DNA of 64,000 nt, from positions 310,001-374,000 of the forward strand of contig NZ_JMLJ01000003.1 of the NCBI RefSeq assembly GCF_000686705.1. Direction: 5' to 3'. Numbering within the stretch: the first letter of the stretch is position 1; each line of letters opens with the position of its first letter. Positions 1 to 9,376 of the stretch are shown here, piece by piece. The DNA comes from Clostridium hydrogeniformans DSM 21757 (GTDB lineage: Bacteria; Bacillota; Clostridia; Clostridiales; Clostridiaceae). The notes under the pieces were generated by a model that worked only from the letters and a program-made list of their open reading frames with translations, ran no database searches and was not told the origin of the DNA. The translations under genes were made by a program, and so were the position numbers.

Positions 1-39
1 GCTAGGTGATATACTAACCTTAATTATTTTTTCAGCCAT
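1..39 (-). CDS. 5' end of an unidentified gene running off the window
   Basis: Only the first 13 codons are present, reading MAEKIIKVSISPS on the minus strand from an ATG at 37-39. A clear ribosome binding site (AAGGAG) lies at about 49-54, which supports a real start. The fragment is too short to assign a family. Confidence 0.5.
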   Translation of the reverse strand, partial: MAEKIIKVSISPS

Positions 40-201
40 AAACAGACCACTCCTTATATAATTCAATATATATACTACCAATTAATTCTATTTTATATTA
101 TTTATATACCTTAATAAAGATAAATCTAATTATTATATAAATTCCTTCTTATAAAGTTTTAAGATTCAAATATTCTACCATTAAACTAATGATAGATCTA
201 T

Positions 202-248
202 AAAAGACCAAGAGATAGTTTAAACCTAACTATTCCCTGGTCTTTTAT
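202..248 (-). terminator. Terminator of the transaldolase gene
   Basis: An imperfect inverted repeat with arms AAAAGACCA and TGGTCTTTT lies directly after the stop codon of the transaldolase-like gene and is followed by a T-rich run. It looks like a factor-independent terminator. Confidence 0.7.
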
Positions 249-261
249 TAAATATATTAGC

Positions 262-906
262 TTATTTTATAGCACCTTCCCAGTCCTTTAAGAACTTTTC
301 TATACCTATATCTGTTAAAGGATGTTTAGTCATTTCTATTATTACCTTATATGGAACTGTAGCTATGTGTGCCCCTATTCTTGCTGCCTTAGTTACATGA
401 ATAGGATTTCTTATACTAGCTGCTATTATCTCTGTTTCTATTCCATGTATTTCAAAAATATCTACTATTTCTTCTATTAAGTTCATCCCATCCATTCCAA
501 TATCATCAAGTCTTCCAAGGAATGGACTTACAAAAGTAGCACCTGCCCTTGCTGCAAGTAATGCTTGAGCTGCTGAGAATATTAGTGTTACATTAGTCTT
601 TATTCCCTTAGAAGATAAAATCTTTGTAGCCTTTAATCCTTCCTCTGTCATTGGAAGCTTTATAACTATGTTTTCATGTATTTTCACAAGTTCTAGTGCT
701 TCCTCTACCATTTCCTCTGATTTAAGACTTATAACCTCTGCACTTATTGGCCCATCTACTATAGATGTTATTTCTTTTATAACTTCCTTAAAGTCCCTTC
801 CTGACTTTGCTATTAATGAAGGATTTGTAGTTACTCCACAAATAACTCCCATATCATTTGCCTTTTTAATTTCCTCTGTTATGGCAGTATCAATAAATAA
901 TTTCAT
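262..906 (-). CDS. fsa: TalC-type transaldolase / fructose-6-phosphate aldolase
   Basis: The 214-residue product matches the short transaldolase (TalC/FSA) family, a cytosolic Schiff-base aldolase of the non-oxidative pentose phosphate route. Visible family signatures are FIDTA at the N-terminus, [11 protein letters not shown], the lysine of VIKLPMT that should form the Schiff base, [29 protein letters not shown] and the C-terminal TKHPLTD. Length is normal for the family. The ATG at 906 is preferred over an in-frame GTG at 915, because AAAGGAG lies about ten bases before the ATG and overlaps the GTG position. It is a single-gene unit with its own terminator. Family assignment is firm; whether it acts mainly as transaldolase or F6P aldolase cannot be read from sequence. 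Confidence 0.92.
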   Translation of the reverse strand: MKLFIDTAITEEIKKANDMGVICGVTTNPSLIAKSGRDFKEVIKEITSIVDGPISAEVISLKSEEMVEEALELVKIHENIVIKLPMTEEGLKATKILSSKGIKTNVTLIFSAAQALLAARAGATFVSPFLGRLDDIGMDGMNLIEEIVDIFEIHGIETEIIAASIRNPIHVTKAARIGAHIATVPYKVIIEMTKHPLTDIGIEKFLKDWEGAIK

Positions 907-973
907 TATCCTCACACTCCTTTTATATTACCTAAAATATTATATCATAATTTGTAATCATTTTCATTTTGTG

Positions 974-1033
974 TAATATTACTATATATTTTAAAAAACA
1001 TCTTTACATATAATAAAATATATAGTAATATTA
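974..1033. repeat. Perfect 20-bp inverted repeat upstream of the rsgA leader
   Basis: The arm TAATATTACTATATATTTTA at 974-993 is repeated exactly in reverse complement at 1014-1033, with a 20-base spacer. It lies between the divergently placed transaldolase gene and the rsgA leader peptide, where the rsgA promoter should be. It could be an operator, a structured RNA start, or a cruciform-forming relic. Confidence 0.6.
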
Positions 1034-1064
1034 GGTTATTAATTAATGAAAGGATGTGGTGGCT

Positions 1065-1136
1065 ATGATGAATACGAAGAAATATTTTAAATCAAAAATG
1101 TATAATTTAAGCTGCTACTCTAGATATAGTCTATAG
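1065..1136 (+). CDS. Putative 23-residue leader peptide of the rsgA attenuator
   Basis: A short frame starts with two ATG codons (1065, 1068) after an AAAGGA element at 1049-1054 and ends at TAG 1134-1136. It begins MMNTKKYF and its last ten residues are NLSCYSRYSL. It sits immediately before a terminator whose 5' arm can pair with the peptide's own coding sequence. That arrangement is typical of translated leaders in transcription attenuation. Nothing else identifies the peptide, and its existence is inferred from position and ribosome binding site. Confidence 0.5.
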   Translation: MMNTKKYFKSKMYNLSCYSRYSL

Positions 1137-1182
1137 TTTTCGTTTTGTACCCTAGAGTAGTTAGCTATTCTAGGGCTTTTTT
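1115..1182 (+). promoter_or_regulatory. Attenuator: competing antiterminator and terminator before rsgA
   Basis: The terminator stem pairs CCCTAGAGTAG (1150-1160) with CTATTCTAGGG (1165-1175), with one G-U pair, a four-base loop and a run of six T from 1177. The sequence CTACTCTAG (1115-1123), inside the leader peptide frame, is an exact complement of CTAGAGTAG (1152-1160), the 5' arm of the terminator. It therefore offers a mutually exclusive antiterminator. A ribosome on the leader would cover the antiterminator strand, so ribosome position should set the outcome. No T-box or known riboswitch motif is visible. Confidence 0.65.
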
Positions 1183-1205
1183 ATGCCTAAATTTAGGAGG
1201 AATAT

Positions 1206-2270
1206 ATGAATTTAGTTAAATTAGGATGGAATGAAAACTTTGAAAAGGACTTTAATAAATTAAATGAGAAAAATAATTATATCCCAGGAAGGGTAATTGT
1301 AGAATATGAACATCTTTATAGGGTGGCTACAGAGGAAGGAGAATTCTTATGTCCTGTATCTGGTAGATTTATGCATACCTCTACTGGAAAAGATAGTTAT
1401 CCTGCTGTAGGAGACTGGGTGGTTTTAGATAAGCCCCTCTCCCAAAATGATACCTTAAGAATTCACAATGTATTAAAAAGAAAGAGTAAATTTTCAAGGA
1501 AGGTAGCTGGTGTCGCTACTGAAGAACAGATAGTTGCCTCTAATATAGATAAGCTTTTTATATGTATGTCTTTAAATGATAACTTTAATATAAGAAGACT
1601 TGAAAGATATATAGCTTTGGCTTTTAAAGGAAATGTAGAGCCTATAATACTACTAACTAAAAAAGATTTATGTGAAAACCCTGAAGAAAGAATTAATGAT
1701 ATTTTAAAGTCTATAAATAATATTACCATATATATGATAAGTTCAAAAACCTTAGAAGGTTTTGATAATGTAGTAGATAATATGGGAACTGGTATTACAG
1801 TAGCTTTTATTGGATCTTCTGGAGTTGGTAAATCTACTTTAATAAATGCTCTTTTAGGGGAAGAAAGACAAAAAACTAAGGATGTAAGTGATCTTATGGA
1901 TAAGGGAAAGCATACAACAACCAATAGGGAGCTTATTGTCTTAGAAGATAATGGAATTGTAATTGATACCCCTGGTATGAAAGAAGTTCAACTATTAGAC
2001 TTAGATGAAGGGCTATCAAACCTCTTTATGGATATAGAAAATTTATCAAATAGCTGTAAGTTTACTAATTGTAATCATAAAAATGAACCTGGCTGTGCCA
2101 TATTAAAGGCATTAGAAGATGGTACCATAGATGAAGAAAGGTATAAAAGCTTTCTAAAGCTACAAAAAGAAGAAACTTATTTTAAGTCTAGAGAAAAATC
2201 TAAGGATAAAATAAAAAATAAGTTTAAGAATAATAAAAAATCTTTATTAATGAAAAAAAACTCTTATTAA
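1206..2270 (+). CDS. rsgA: Ribosome small-subunit-dependent GTPase RsgA (YjeQ/YloQ family)
   Basis: The 354-residue protein has the RsgA layout: an N-terminal OB-fold region, then a circularly permuted GTPase with the G4-like motif LLTKKD around residue 155 coming before the Walker A motif GSSGVGKST near residue 204, the G3 element DTPGMKE, and a C-terminal zinc site (C..NC.H......C). These proteins help late 30S maturation and are stimulated by the small subunit. It is longer than the 298-residue Bacillus YloQ and ends in a very lysine/asparagine-rich tail that may bind RNA. It belongs to the longer, free-standing type, so a second rsgA elsewhere in the genome is likely. AGGAGG at 1195-1200 fixes the start. 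Expression should depend on the attenuator just upstream. Confidence 0.93.
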   Translation: MNLVKLGWNENFEKDFNKLNEKNNYIPGRVIVEYEHLYRVATEEGEFLCPVSGRFMHTSTGKDSYPAVGDWVVLDKPLSQNDTLRIHNVLKRKSKFSRKVAGVATEEQIVASNIDKLFICMSLNDNFNIRRLERYIALAFKGNVEPIILLTKKDLCENPEERINDILKSINNITIYMISSKTLEGFDNVVDNMGTGITVAFIGSSGVGKSTLINALLGEERQKTKDVSDLMDKGKHTTTNRELIVLEDNGIVIDTPGMKEVQLLDLDEGLSNLFMDIENLSNSCKFTNCNHKNEPGCAILKALEDGTIDEERYKSFLKLQKEETYFKSREKSKDKIKNKFKNNKKSLLMKKNSY

Positions 2271-2274
2271 AGTT

Positions 2275-2315
2275 AAAGATACAGGAAGCCTTTTTAAAAG
2301 CTTCCTGTATCTTTT
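2275..2315. terminator. Bidirectional terminator between rsgA and the methyltransferase gene
   Basis: The stem pairs AAAGATACAGGAAGC (2275-2289) with GCTTCCTGTATCTTT (2300-2314), with A/T runs on both sides. It lies between two convergent genes and can serve both. Confidence 0.85.
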
Positions 2316-2343
2316 ATAATTTATTCTTAACGTAAAAATTCAT

Positions 2344-3096
2344 TTAACCTATACACTCATATAATAAGGTTTCACAGGTTTCTTCATTTACCTCATCCTT
2401 ATTATAAGAATTGTAAACTTTATAAGTTTCAAAACCTACCTCTTTTAGGTATTCATCCATTTCCTTAAAATCATATAACTTTATTTTAAAGTCCATATCC
2501 TCTGTCTCAATTAATTTATCCCCATCATATAGTTCATAAAATAATGGTATAGATAAAATTTTAGTGTTATCATCATATATATTTTTACTCTTTTCCATAA
2601 GTAAATGTCCTTCAGGGGTTATATAAGTCTTACTTGTCTTAAACTCTAATACCGGTTCTCCTTTAGAGTTTAGGGTTTCAACTCCAAAGAGTAATTTTCC
2701 CCCTGGCTTTAAGGCATTCTTTAAAACCTTAAGGGAATTTATAATAACATCCTTTTCTAAAAGCAATGAAAAGGAACTGCATGGAATCATTATAAAATCA
2801 AACTTTTCTGATGGATTAAACTCTTCCATAGACATCTTATATGCCTTAGGATTTAAATTTTTTACTTTAGCTTTCTCCTTTAAGGAATTTATCATATCTT
2901 CTGATATATCGAATCCTGTAATATCATATCCCTTTTCTAAAAAGGGTATTAAGAATCTACCAGAACCACATAAAGGTTCTAATATCTTCATTTTAATATC
3001 CTCTACATAGGACATATAAAATTCTAACTCATCCTTAGGAGCATGAGGCTTGTCTAAGTCGTACATCATTGTACATAAATTTCCATAATATTTCAT
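2344..3096 (-). CDS. Class I SAM-dependent methyltransferase, substrate unknown
   Basis: The 250-residue product carries the class I methyltransferase motif I as ILEPLCGSGRFLIPF near residue 38, followed by the acidic end of strand 2 (ITGFDISEDMI), and the motif IV region FDFIMIPCSSFSLL. This is the Methyltransf_25/11-type fold; no feature tells the substrate. The ATG at 3096 is preferred because AAGGTGG lies just upstream of it; a longer reading from 3117 would put that ribosome binding site inside the gene. It stands alone, convergent with rsgA. Confidence 0.8.
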   Translation of the reverse strand: MKYYGNLCTMMYDLDKPHAPKDELEFYMSYVEDIKMKILEPLCGSGRFLIPFLEKGYDITGFDISEDMINSLKEKAKVKNLNPKAYKMSMEEFNPSEKFDFIMIPCSSFSLLLEKDVIINSLKVLKNALKPGGKLLFGVETLNSKGEPVLEFKTSKTYITPEGHLLMEKSKNIYDDNTKILSIPLFYELYDGDKLIETEDMDFKIKLYDFKEMDEYLKEVGFETYKVYNSYNKDEVNEETCETLLYECIG

Positions 3097-3668
3097 TATT
3101 AACACCACCTTGTGCATAACTTTTCTTCCCTGACTAACTACCCCTAATCTAGTATATATTATAAATATGAATAATATCTATAAGTTTATATAATATAAAA
3201 TAATAAAAATTTATAATAAGTATGCTTTGTTCTATTAAATTATATTATTTACTTAATAATTTGTAAATATATAACACATTAAATTTACAAGTTAGTTATA
3301 AAACTGTGATATAATATTCAATATTATTAACAATATGGGATACACTATGATACTCATAAGTTTTATTTTTTATTCAGTTATATACTAATTTTAGTATAAT
3401 ACCTTATTATACTAACTAAATACATTAATAATTTTATTATTAATTAGAAGTTAATCCTTAGTAATTTAAAACTCAAATTAGAGACTTATTAAGTTTTAAT
3501 ATAAACTTTTAACTTATTATTGAAAATATCTTTGATTTATAGTATTTTAGCCATATAAATAAACTTTTAAATTTAAATTCTATAATTTTTTTAAAATATA
3601 ATGACTTTAATATTAAAATTTATTTTGGATTATATACTATATAAATTTATAATAGAAAGGCTAGTTTT
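3097..3668. other. Intergenic region, A+T-rich, divergent promoters
   Basis: No gene is supported here. It must hold the promoters of the methyltransferase (minus) and the dehydrogenase (plus). It contains a nine-base-pair hairpin at 3391-3415 (TTAGTATAA / TTATACTAA) and one copy of the dispersed repeat at 3490-3582. Confidence 0.6.
3490..3582 (-). repeat. Dispersed intergenic repeat, copy A
   Basis: Read on the minus strand, this stretch follows the same order of blocks as the copies at 19.8, 31.4, 45.7 and 48.8 kb: a TTTAAATTTAAAA block, a TATATGGCTAAA-like block, AAATCAAAGATATTTT, then AATAAGTTAAAAGTTTATA. The match is imperfect but colinear. Confidence 0.5.
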
Positions 3669-4439
3669 ATGAAATACACAATTATAACTGGAGCTACCAG
3701 TGGCATAGGATATGATTTATCTAAAGTATTTGCTTCAAATAAGCATAACCTAATATTAGTATCTAGAAATAAAGAAAAGCTTGAAACTATTAAACATACT
3801 TTATCTAAAGAATATTTAATAGATGTACTTATATTTACCTGTGATTTATCAAGATCAGAAGAAATAAATAATTTATGTGAAAATATAATTTCTTCTAAGG
3901 TTCAAATAGAATACCTAGTAAATAATGCGGGGGTGGGTTCTTTTGGTCCATTCTATAAAATTCCTGAAAATGAGGATTTGAACATAATAGACTTAAACAT
4001 AAGATCCCTAACCCATATGACAAAAGTATTTCTACCCTATTTTGTAGAGAAAAATCATGGTGGAATTCTTAATGTTTCCTCCACTGCTGCCTTCTCTCCT
4101 GGACCCTATATGGCAGTATATTATAGTAGTAAGGCCTATGTTCTTTCCCTTACAGAAGCTTTAAGAGAGGAAGTTAAAAATAAGGATATAAAAATAAGTG
4201 TCCTTTGTCCTGGTCCCACAGACACAAACTTTCAAAACAATGCTAAGGTTAAAAAAGCAGACTTTGCTAAAAAATCTATGATGGACTCCTCTACAGTGGC
4301 CACCATAGCCTATGATGGATTTATAAAGGGTAAAACTATTATAATTCCTGGATTTAATAATAAATTCTTGGCCTTTTTCTCCAAAATATTACCTAGGAAA
4401 TTACTTATTAAAATTATCTCTAAGGTGAATGGAGTTTAA
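3669..4439 (+). CDS. Short-chain dehydrogenase/reductase (SDR family)
   Basis: The 256-residue protein is a classical SDR. The cofactor motif TGATSGIG is at residues 7-14, the NNAG motif near residue 87, the catalytic serine in NVSSTAA near 139, and the YxxxK pair in YYSSK near 153-157. The CPGPTDT segment follows. An arginine-bearing ITLVSRN segment after strand 2 suggests NADP(H) preference. It most resembles the bacterial oxidoreductases of the DltE/YqjQ type with no assigned substrate. The start is supported by GAAAGG shortly before the ATG. It is a single-gene unit; its terminator begins inside the last codons. Confidence 0.88.
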   Translation: MKYTIITGATSGIGYDLSKVFASNKHNLILVSRNKEKLETIKHTLSKEYLIDVLIFTCDLSRSEEINNLCENIISSKVQIEYLVNNAGVGSFGPFYKIPENEDLNIIDLNIRSLTHMTKVFLPYFVEKNHGGILNVSSTAAFSPGPYMAVYYSSKAYVLSLTEALREEVKNKDIKISVLCPGPTDTNFQNNAKVKKADFAKKSMMDSSTVATIAYDGFIKGKTIIIPGFNNKFLAFFSKILPRKLLIKIISKVNGV

Positions 4440-4466
4440 TCCTATTTACCTTAGAGATAATTTTTT
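4411..4466 (+). terminator. Terminator overlapping the end of the SDR gene
   Basis: AAATTATCTCTAAGGT within the last coding codons (4411-4426) pairs with ACCTTAGAGATAATTT (4448-4463), followed by a T run. The left arm is protein-coding, so the hairpin constrains the C-terminal residues. Confidence 0.75.
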
Positions 4467-4711
4467 AGTTCTAGTAAAGTTTTTAATATCTCTATACCTA
4501 AATCTTTTATAAACTTAATAATTGTATAAATTTTTATATGAAAACATTTAGGTAAGTTAATATAATCTTAACCTAATATAGAACACTCTTAATACTTATG
4601 TATTATAATACCTCTTGTAATAGTTAATATCCCAATCTTTAAAATTATATCTATTAAACCATAGTATTTTTATATAGGCTTACAACCTATATATTAAATA
4701 ACCCACAACCT

Positions 4712-4745
4712 AAAAGGCTTATGGATCATACCTCCATAAGCCTTT
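4712..4745 (-). terminator. Terminator of rnr
   Basis: AAAGGCTTATGGA (4713-4725) and TCCATAAGCCTTT (4733-4745) form a 13-bp stem with a seven-base loop just after the rnr stop codon. The rest of the 4440-4755 gap shows no gene. Confidence 0.8.
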
Positions 4746-4755
4746 CCTCTTTTAA

Positions 4756-6987
4756 TTATTCTACTTCATCATGATATCCAGTTTCTATTGCCATTACCTT
4801 TTCTTCATATATTCCTGATTTTAAGCTTTCCTTTATATCATCATGAATCTCTAATTCCTCATCTTCATGATCTTCTTCAGTTAACCTAAAGTATATTTCT
4901 CTATTATCTATATCTACCTTTGTTACTTTTATTTTAACACTATCTCCTAGTCTATACATCATCTTAGTTCTTTCTCCAATTAAGGCTAAATGTCTTTCAT
5001 CATATATAAAGTAATCTCCATTTAAATCACTTATATGAACTAAACCTTCAATAGTATTTGGAAGTTCTACGAACATACCAAAGGATGTTACAGAAGAAAT
5101 TATTCCTTCATATTCTTCTCCTATTCTCTCTGACATGTACTCTGCCTTCTTAAGGTCATCTACTTCCCTTTCAGCCTCTTGAGCTATTCTCTCCATCTCT
5201 GAAGACTGTCTAGATGAATATTCTACAATAGAGGTTAGATTCTTTATTCTTTCTTCAGTTAACCCTCCATTTATAAATTCTTTTATTATTCTATGAATTT
5301 GAAGATCTGGGTATCTTCTTATTGGAGATGTAAAGTGACAATAGTATCTTGCAGCAAGACCAAAGTGACCAACACATTGAGGTGCATATTTAGCTTGCAT
5401 CATAGATCTAAGAAGTAATGTTGAAACCACAGTTTCTTCTTTCTTTCCTTTAACCTTTTCAAGAATATCTTGAAGAGCTCTTGGATGTACTTCATTAGAC
5501 CATTTCATTACATAACCTAAGTTATATATAAATTCTCTAAAGTGATGTAGCTTCTCCTCATTTGGCTCTTCATGGATTCTATACACAAAAGGTGTCTTAG
5601 TCCAGAACATATGCTCTGCTACTGTTTCATTAGCCACTAACATAAATTCTTCTATAATTCTATTAGCTACAGCTCTTTCATAAGGTTTAATGTCCACAGG
5701 CTTTCCTAATTCATCTAAAATTATTTTAGATTCTTCAAAGTTAAAATCTATAGCTCCTCTTTGAAGTCTCTTATGATTCAATATTTCAAAAAGTTCTTCC
5801 ATAGCCTTAAAATCATCTACTAGATAATCATATTTTTTTATAAGTTCTTCATCATTATCCCTTAAAATCTTAGTAACATCTGTATAGGTCATTCTTTCAC
5901 TAGTTTTTATAACACTTTCAACTATCTCATGATCCACAACTTTTCCGCTGCCATCTATTGTCATAATACATGATAATGTTAATCTATCTACCTTTGGATT
6001 TAAGGAACATATACCATTAGAAAGCTTTCTTGGAAGCATAGGTATAACTCTATCAATTAAATATACAGAAGTTGCTCTTTTTAATGCCTCTTTATCTAGA
6101 GGGTTATTTTCTCTAACATAGTGAGTTACATCAGCTATATGAACTCCTAACTTATATTTGCCATTAGGTAATCTCTCAATGGATACAGCATCATCTAAAT
6201 CCTTTGCATCCTCTCCATCTATGGTTACCATTCTAACATCTCTAAGGTCAACTCTTCTTTTATATTCACCCTTTGAGATTTCTTCTTCTATATTAGCTGC
6301 AAATTTTTCTACTTTATCTGGGAATTCTTCTGGAAGGGCAAACTTTTTAATGATGGCTAATATATCTATACCCTTTTCTCCCTTTTTACCTAAGATGTCT
6401 ACTATTTCTCCCTCAGGATTTCTTTTCTTCTCTGGCCACTGGGTTATTTCTACTATAACCATGTCTCCAGTTTTTGCATCTCCCTTTTTCTGTCTAGGTA
6501 TAAATATATCGTATTGTATTCTCTTATCCTCTGCTACTACAAATCCAAAGTTTTTAGAATCTTCGTATACTCCTAGGATAGTTTTATTAGCTCTATCAAT
6601 TATCCTTATTATTTCACCTTCACATTTTTTACCCTTAACGTCTTCTTTTAAGACCTTAGCTATAACCTTATCCCCATTCATTGCTCCATTCATAAATGAG
6701 CTAGGAATAAATACATCTTGTCTTTCCTCTTCATCAGGAATCAAGAAACCATATCCTCTAGAATGAACTTGAAGTTTTCCTGAAACAAGTCCCATTCTCT
6801 CTGGAAGTCCAAACTTATCATTTCTATTTCTTACAATGACTCCTTCTTTCTCCATTGACTTTATCGCTTTTTTAAAGGTTTTATATTCTTCTTTATTTAT
6901 ATCAAATATCTTTGATAACTCTTGCATATCCATAGGCTTATAAGCTTGTTCTCTCATAAAGCCTAAAATTGCTTCTTTTATTTTCAT
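4756..6987 (-). CDS. rnr: Ribonuclease R
   Basis: The 743-residue protein is a 3'-to-5' exoribonuclease of the RNB family that degrades structured RNA and works with trans-translation. Visible parts are an N-terminal winged-helix-like segment (1-65), cold-shock domains (about 70-225), the RNB catalytic domain with the metal-binding aspartates in DGEDAKDLDDAVS (around 255), the YCHFTSPIRRYPDL signature near 560, and a C-terminal S1 domain (about 625-710). An acidic tail follows. GGAGGAC before the ATG fixes the start. In clostridia it is normally next to eno-secG and followed by smpB; here about 15 kb separates it from secG and no smpB follows. Confidence 0.97.
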   Translation of the reverse strand: MKIKEAILGFMREQAYKPMDMQELSKIFDINKEEYKTFKKAIKSMEKEGVIVRNRNDKFGLPERMGLVSGKLQVHSRGYGFLIPDEEERQDVFIPSSFMNGAMNGDKVIAKVLKEDVKGKKCEGEIIRIIDRANKTILGVYEDSKNFGFVVAEDKRIQYDIFIPRQKKGDAKTGDMVIVEITQWPEKKRNPEGEIVDILGKKGEKGIDILAIIKKFALPEEFPDKVEKFAANIEEEISKGEYKRRVDLRDVRMVTIDGEDAKDLDDAVSIERLPNGKYKLGVHIADVTHYVRENNPLDKEALKRATSVYLIDRVIPMLPRKLSNGICSLNPKVDRLTLSCIMTIDGSGKVVDHEIVESVIKTSERMTYTDVTKILRDNDEELIKKYDYLVDDFKAMEELFEILNHKRLQRGAIDFNFEESKIILDELGKPVDIKPYERAVANRIIEEFMLVANETVAEHMFWTKTPFVYRIHEEPNEEKLHHFREFIYNLGYVMKWSNEVHPRALQDILEKVKGKKEETVVSTLLLRSMMQAKYAPQCVGHFGLAARYYCHFTSPIRRYPDLQIHRIIKEFINGGLTEERIKNLTSIVEYSSRQSSEMERIAQEAEREVDDLKKAEYMSERIGEEYEGIISSVTSFGMFVELPNTIEGLVHISDLNGDYFIYDERHLALIGERTKMMYRLGDSVKIKVTKVDIDNREIYFRLTEEDHEDEELEIHDDIKESLKSGIYEEKVMAIETGYHDEVE

Positions 6988-8234
6988 AAATTGTCCTCCG
7001 AAAGTTTTATATTTGTTAATTATTATGTCCTTTTAGTGCTTTATAAATTCCTTATCTATATACTATTTTCTAGCAATACCATAAAAAAATCAAGTTAAAT
7101 ACTTGTTTTTTCCTTTAAATTCTCATTACTTTCCACAGTTTAAAGAAAGAAAAGTCTTTTCTCAATAACTTCTTAATACTTTCCCAAAAGGTTAAATGCT
7201 AAAATTACTATACTAGATTTTTAAAAATTAAGATTGATTTATAGTAACCTTTTATAATCTAAACTTTACTAACCTTAAGCCATTAGAATATATTTTTACT
7301 TTTAAAGAATATTAATAAACGTAAAAGAAACATAAAATTTTATAAATGATATGGTACTAAAAAATTTATTATTCAACTATTAATTCTCTTTTATTAAATA
7401 TGTATCTATTAACATTAAAACTTTTTCATTAACTATCATGTATTATTTTAATTCTTATTATAAAACTCCAATTTAATCTTGAAAGTATCTTTCATATATT
7501 TAATTTCTAAGACACTTGTCAAAATGTGACTAAATCCTTCTCATTACTTTAAAATTTAATTATCTGGAAATTTTACGACATTGAACTTTATTATCCATTA
7601 TATTTATATTATACATATTACTTGATAACTCTAATATTGGTAATCTATCATCTACAACTATTCTTGCAACTGATTAGTTATAGATATAATCATCAAAAGT
7701 TATAAATACATGAACTTTAAATCCTTAATAAGTTTATTTTTCAAGTCACATTTTCCATAAATTATGTCTGCTCCAAAGTCCCTATGAAAATGGCATATTA
7801 GAATAATTATACTATCAATTAGTCTAAACTTTTTATAATTATAACTTCCTGATTTATTGAACTAAAACCTTCCCTAAACAATTATGTTGGATTATAACAA
7901 AATGCAGCTGCTATACCACTATTGGGCATTGTATTTTATTCTATTACTTATTTATATGCTTTTAACTAATAATTAGCTTGCCATTTATAAATATCAACAA
8001 TGTTCTAAAGTTCCTATTTCTACTTCTTTTATTTTTAAGATTATATAGCTTGAAAATAGACTAATAAATTCATGTTAAATGAAAAACTAATTTCTATTTT
8101 ACTCTAAGCCATTGTAACTGCAAGGATAAATTCAGTTTTTACACTTAAATTTAGTAGTTAAAATAGGCTATAATTCTTATAATGTAATCATTTTTCTAGG
8201 GCTTTTAAACATGATTATTAAGTCTATGAAATAG
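6988..8234. other. Decayed A+T-rich DNA without an intact gene
   Basis: No reading frame here has family motifs or a credible ribosome binding site, apart from the upstream region of rnr next to 6987. It adjoins the IS30-type transposase relic and probably includes its eroded 3' end, but I could not align the missing C-terminal DDE residues to any of it. Confidence 0.5.
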
Positions 8235-9123
8235 TCATACAAAACTAAGTTCCGTTTGCTTTATTGTTGCATGCAGAAAAGCTATCATTAATGAACAGTT
8301 TCTAAAAAGTAAAGTTAGAAGAACTTTGTCACTTCGTGTACTGTGGACACTATCCATCTCTATTATGAGAATATTAGGATTAGCTTCAGTAAATTTAACC
8401 AAATCACTAAATGTCCTCCCAACTCTATCAGTAGATTCTTTAATTATAGAAAGTGTAGATTTCTTTCTAGATTTATACTTCACTTTCCTACACAAAGCAA
8501 TATTCCTAGCCGAAAAAGCATTTTTATAAAAATAATAATCTTAAAATTCTTTCACAGAAACTTATTTTATTCTTATGATGAGTGAAAATATAAGATATTA
8601 ACTGTCCCTTAATCAGTGGTGAAATTATATCATCTATCTTTTTTAATTTCTTTGGAGTTATATTAAGGCCTTCTCTAGACGATACTAAGAGTTCTTTATA
8701 CTTTGTATCTGAAACTTTAGCTTTATAATAGTTATTTTCAGCTGTACACGTAGTAGCTGCGCTACATCCGTTACAAACATATGGGTAACGGTTAAGTTTA
8801 GAGCATTTCTTAGTTAAATATTCATTACAAGTTCTATAACAATTTATAAATCTACACTTCTTATATTGATTGCTACATCCACTATTACACAAATTTGTCT
8901 TGGTGCAACTTCTTCGGTATTGGCATGGTTATATATCGTGTTCTTTTCTTTTATTCACTTTTAAAAATTTATTTCTTTTAGTCCCCTTTTAGATAGTTGT
9001 TGGATCCTTCTTAACTTTTTAAGTAATTTCTTTTAACGTATAATCTTGATCTAATCCATATTCAATTATAAGGTGGTCTTCTATTCTAAGGTATTTTCCT
9101 TTGCATAATTTATTATTTAACAT
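8235..9123 (-). pseudogene. Relic of an IS30-family transposase
   Basis: Three fragments in shifting frames follow the order of an IS30 transposase. The first starts at an ATG at 9121-9123 and encodes an N-terminal helix-turn-helix region (IEDHLIIEYGLDQDYTLKEI, then KKDPTTI and KGTKRN) broken by several stops. The second (8892-8524) has the cysteine-rich RYPYVCNGC segment and SREGLNITPKKL. The third (8495-8235) has VGRTFSDLVKF and IIEMDSVHS, the first catalytic aspartate of the DDE site, then LLFRNCSLM. The remaining C-terminal third was not recognisable. It is certainly non-functional. No terminal inverted repeats were identified. Confidence 0.8.
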
Positions 9124-9376
9124 AATTAATCCTACTAATATGCTCAGGACAAATATCAAATTAATTATATAAAATACTTTGCAAAATTAACTTCTGTTTA
9201 TAGATAATACCGGAACTTACTTTTTCAATTTACAAATTTACAACTAATAAATCCAACTTATCCTAATAATATATTTTTACAATTAATTTCATTTATTTAT
9301 TTTATTGTATATATTGACTTTATTTTCCTTATAGTGTATTCTAATTTTAGATTATATTGTAAGGGGCTGTATTATA

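Noticed and set aside
1065-1200. T-box or known riboswitch upstream of rsgA
   Set aside because: No T-box sequence, specifier-loop architecture or known aptamer signature is visible; a short translated leader with competing hairpins fits better.
4440-4755. smpB or tmRNA downstream of rnr
   Set aside because: The gap is only about 315 bases and contains two terminators; no SmpB frame or tRNA-like ends are seen.
6158-6766. Long frame antisense to rnr
   Set aside because: It is a mirror of the RNase R coding sequence with no start signal; the same holds for long antisense frames over rsgA, citF, citE, the ABC ATPase and the HAD gene.
8326-8585. Plus-strand frames in the 8.3-8.6 kb region as genes
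   Set aside because: They lie opposite the recognisable IS30 transposase fragments and have no motif or ribosome binding site.
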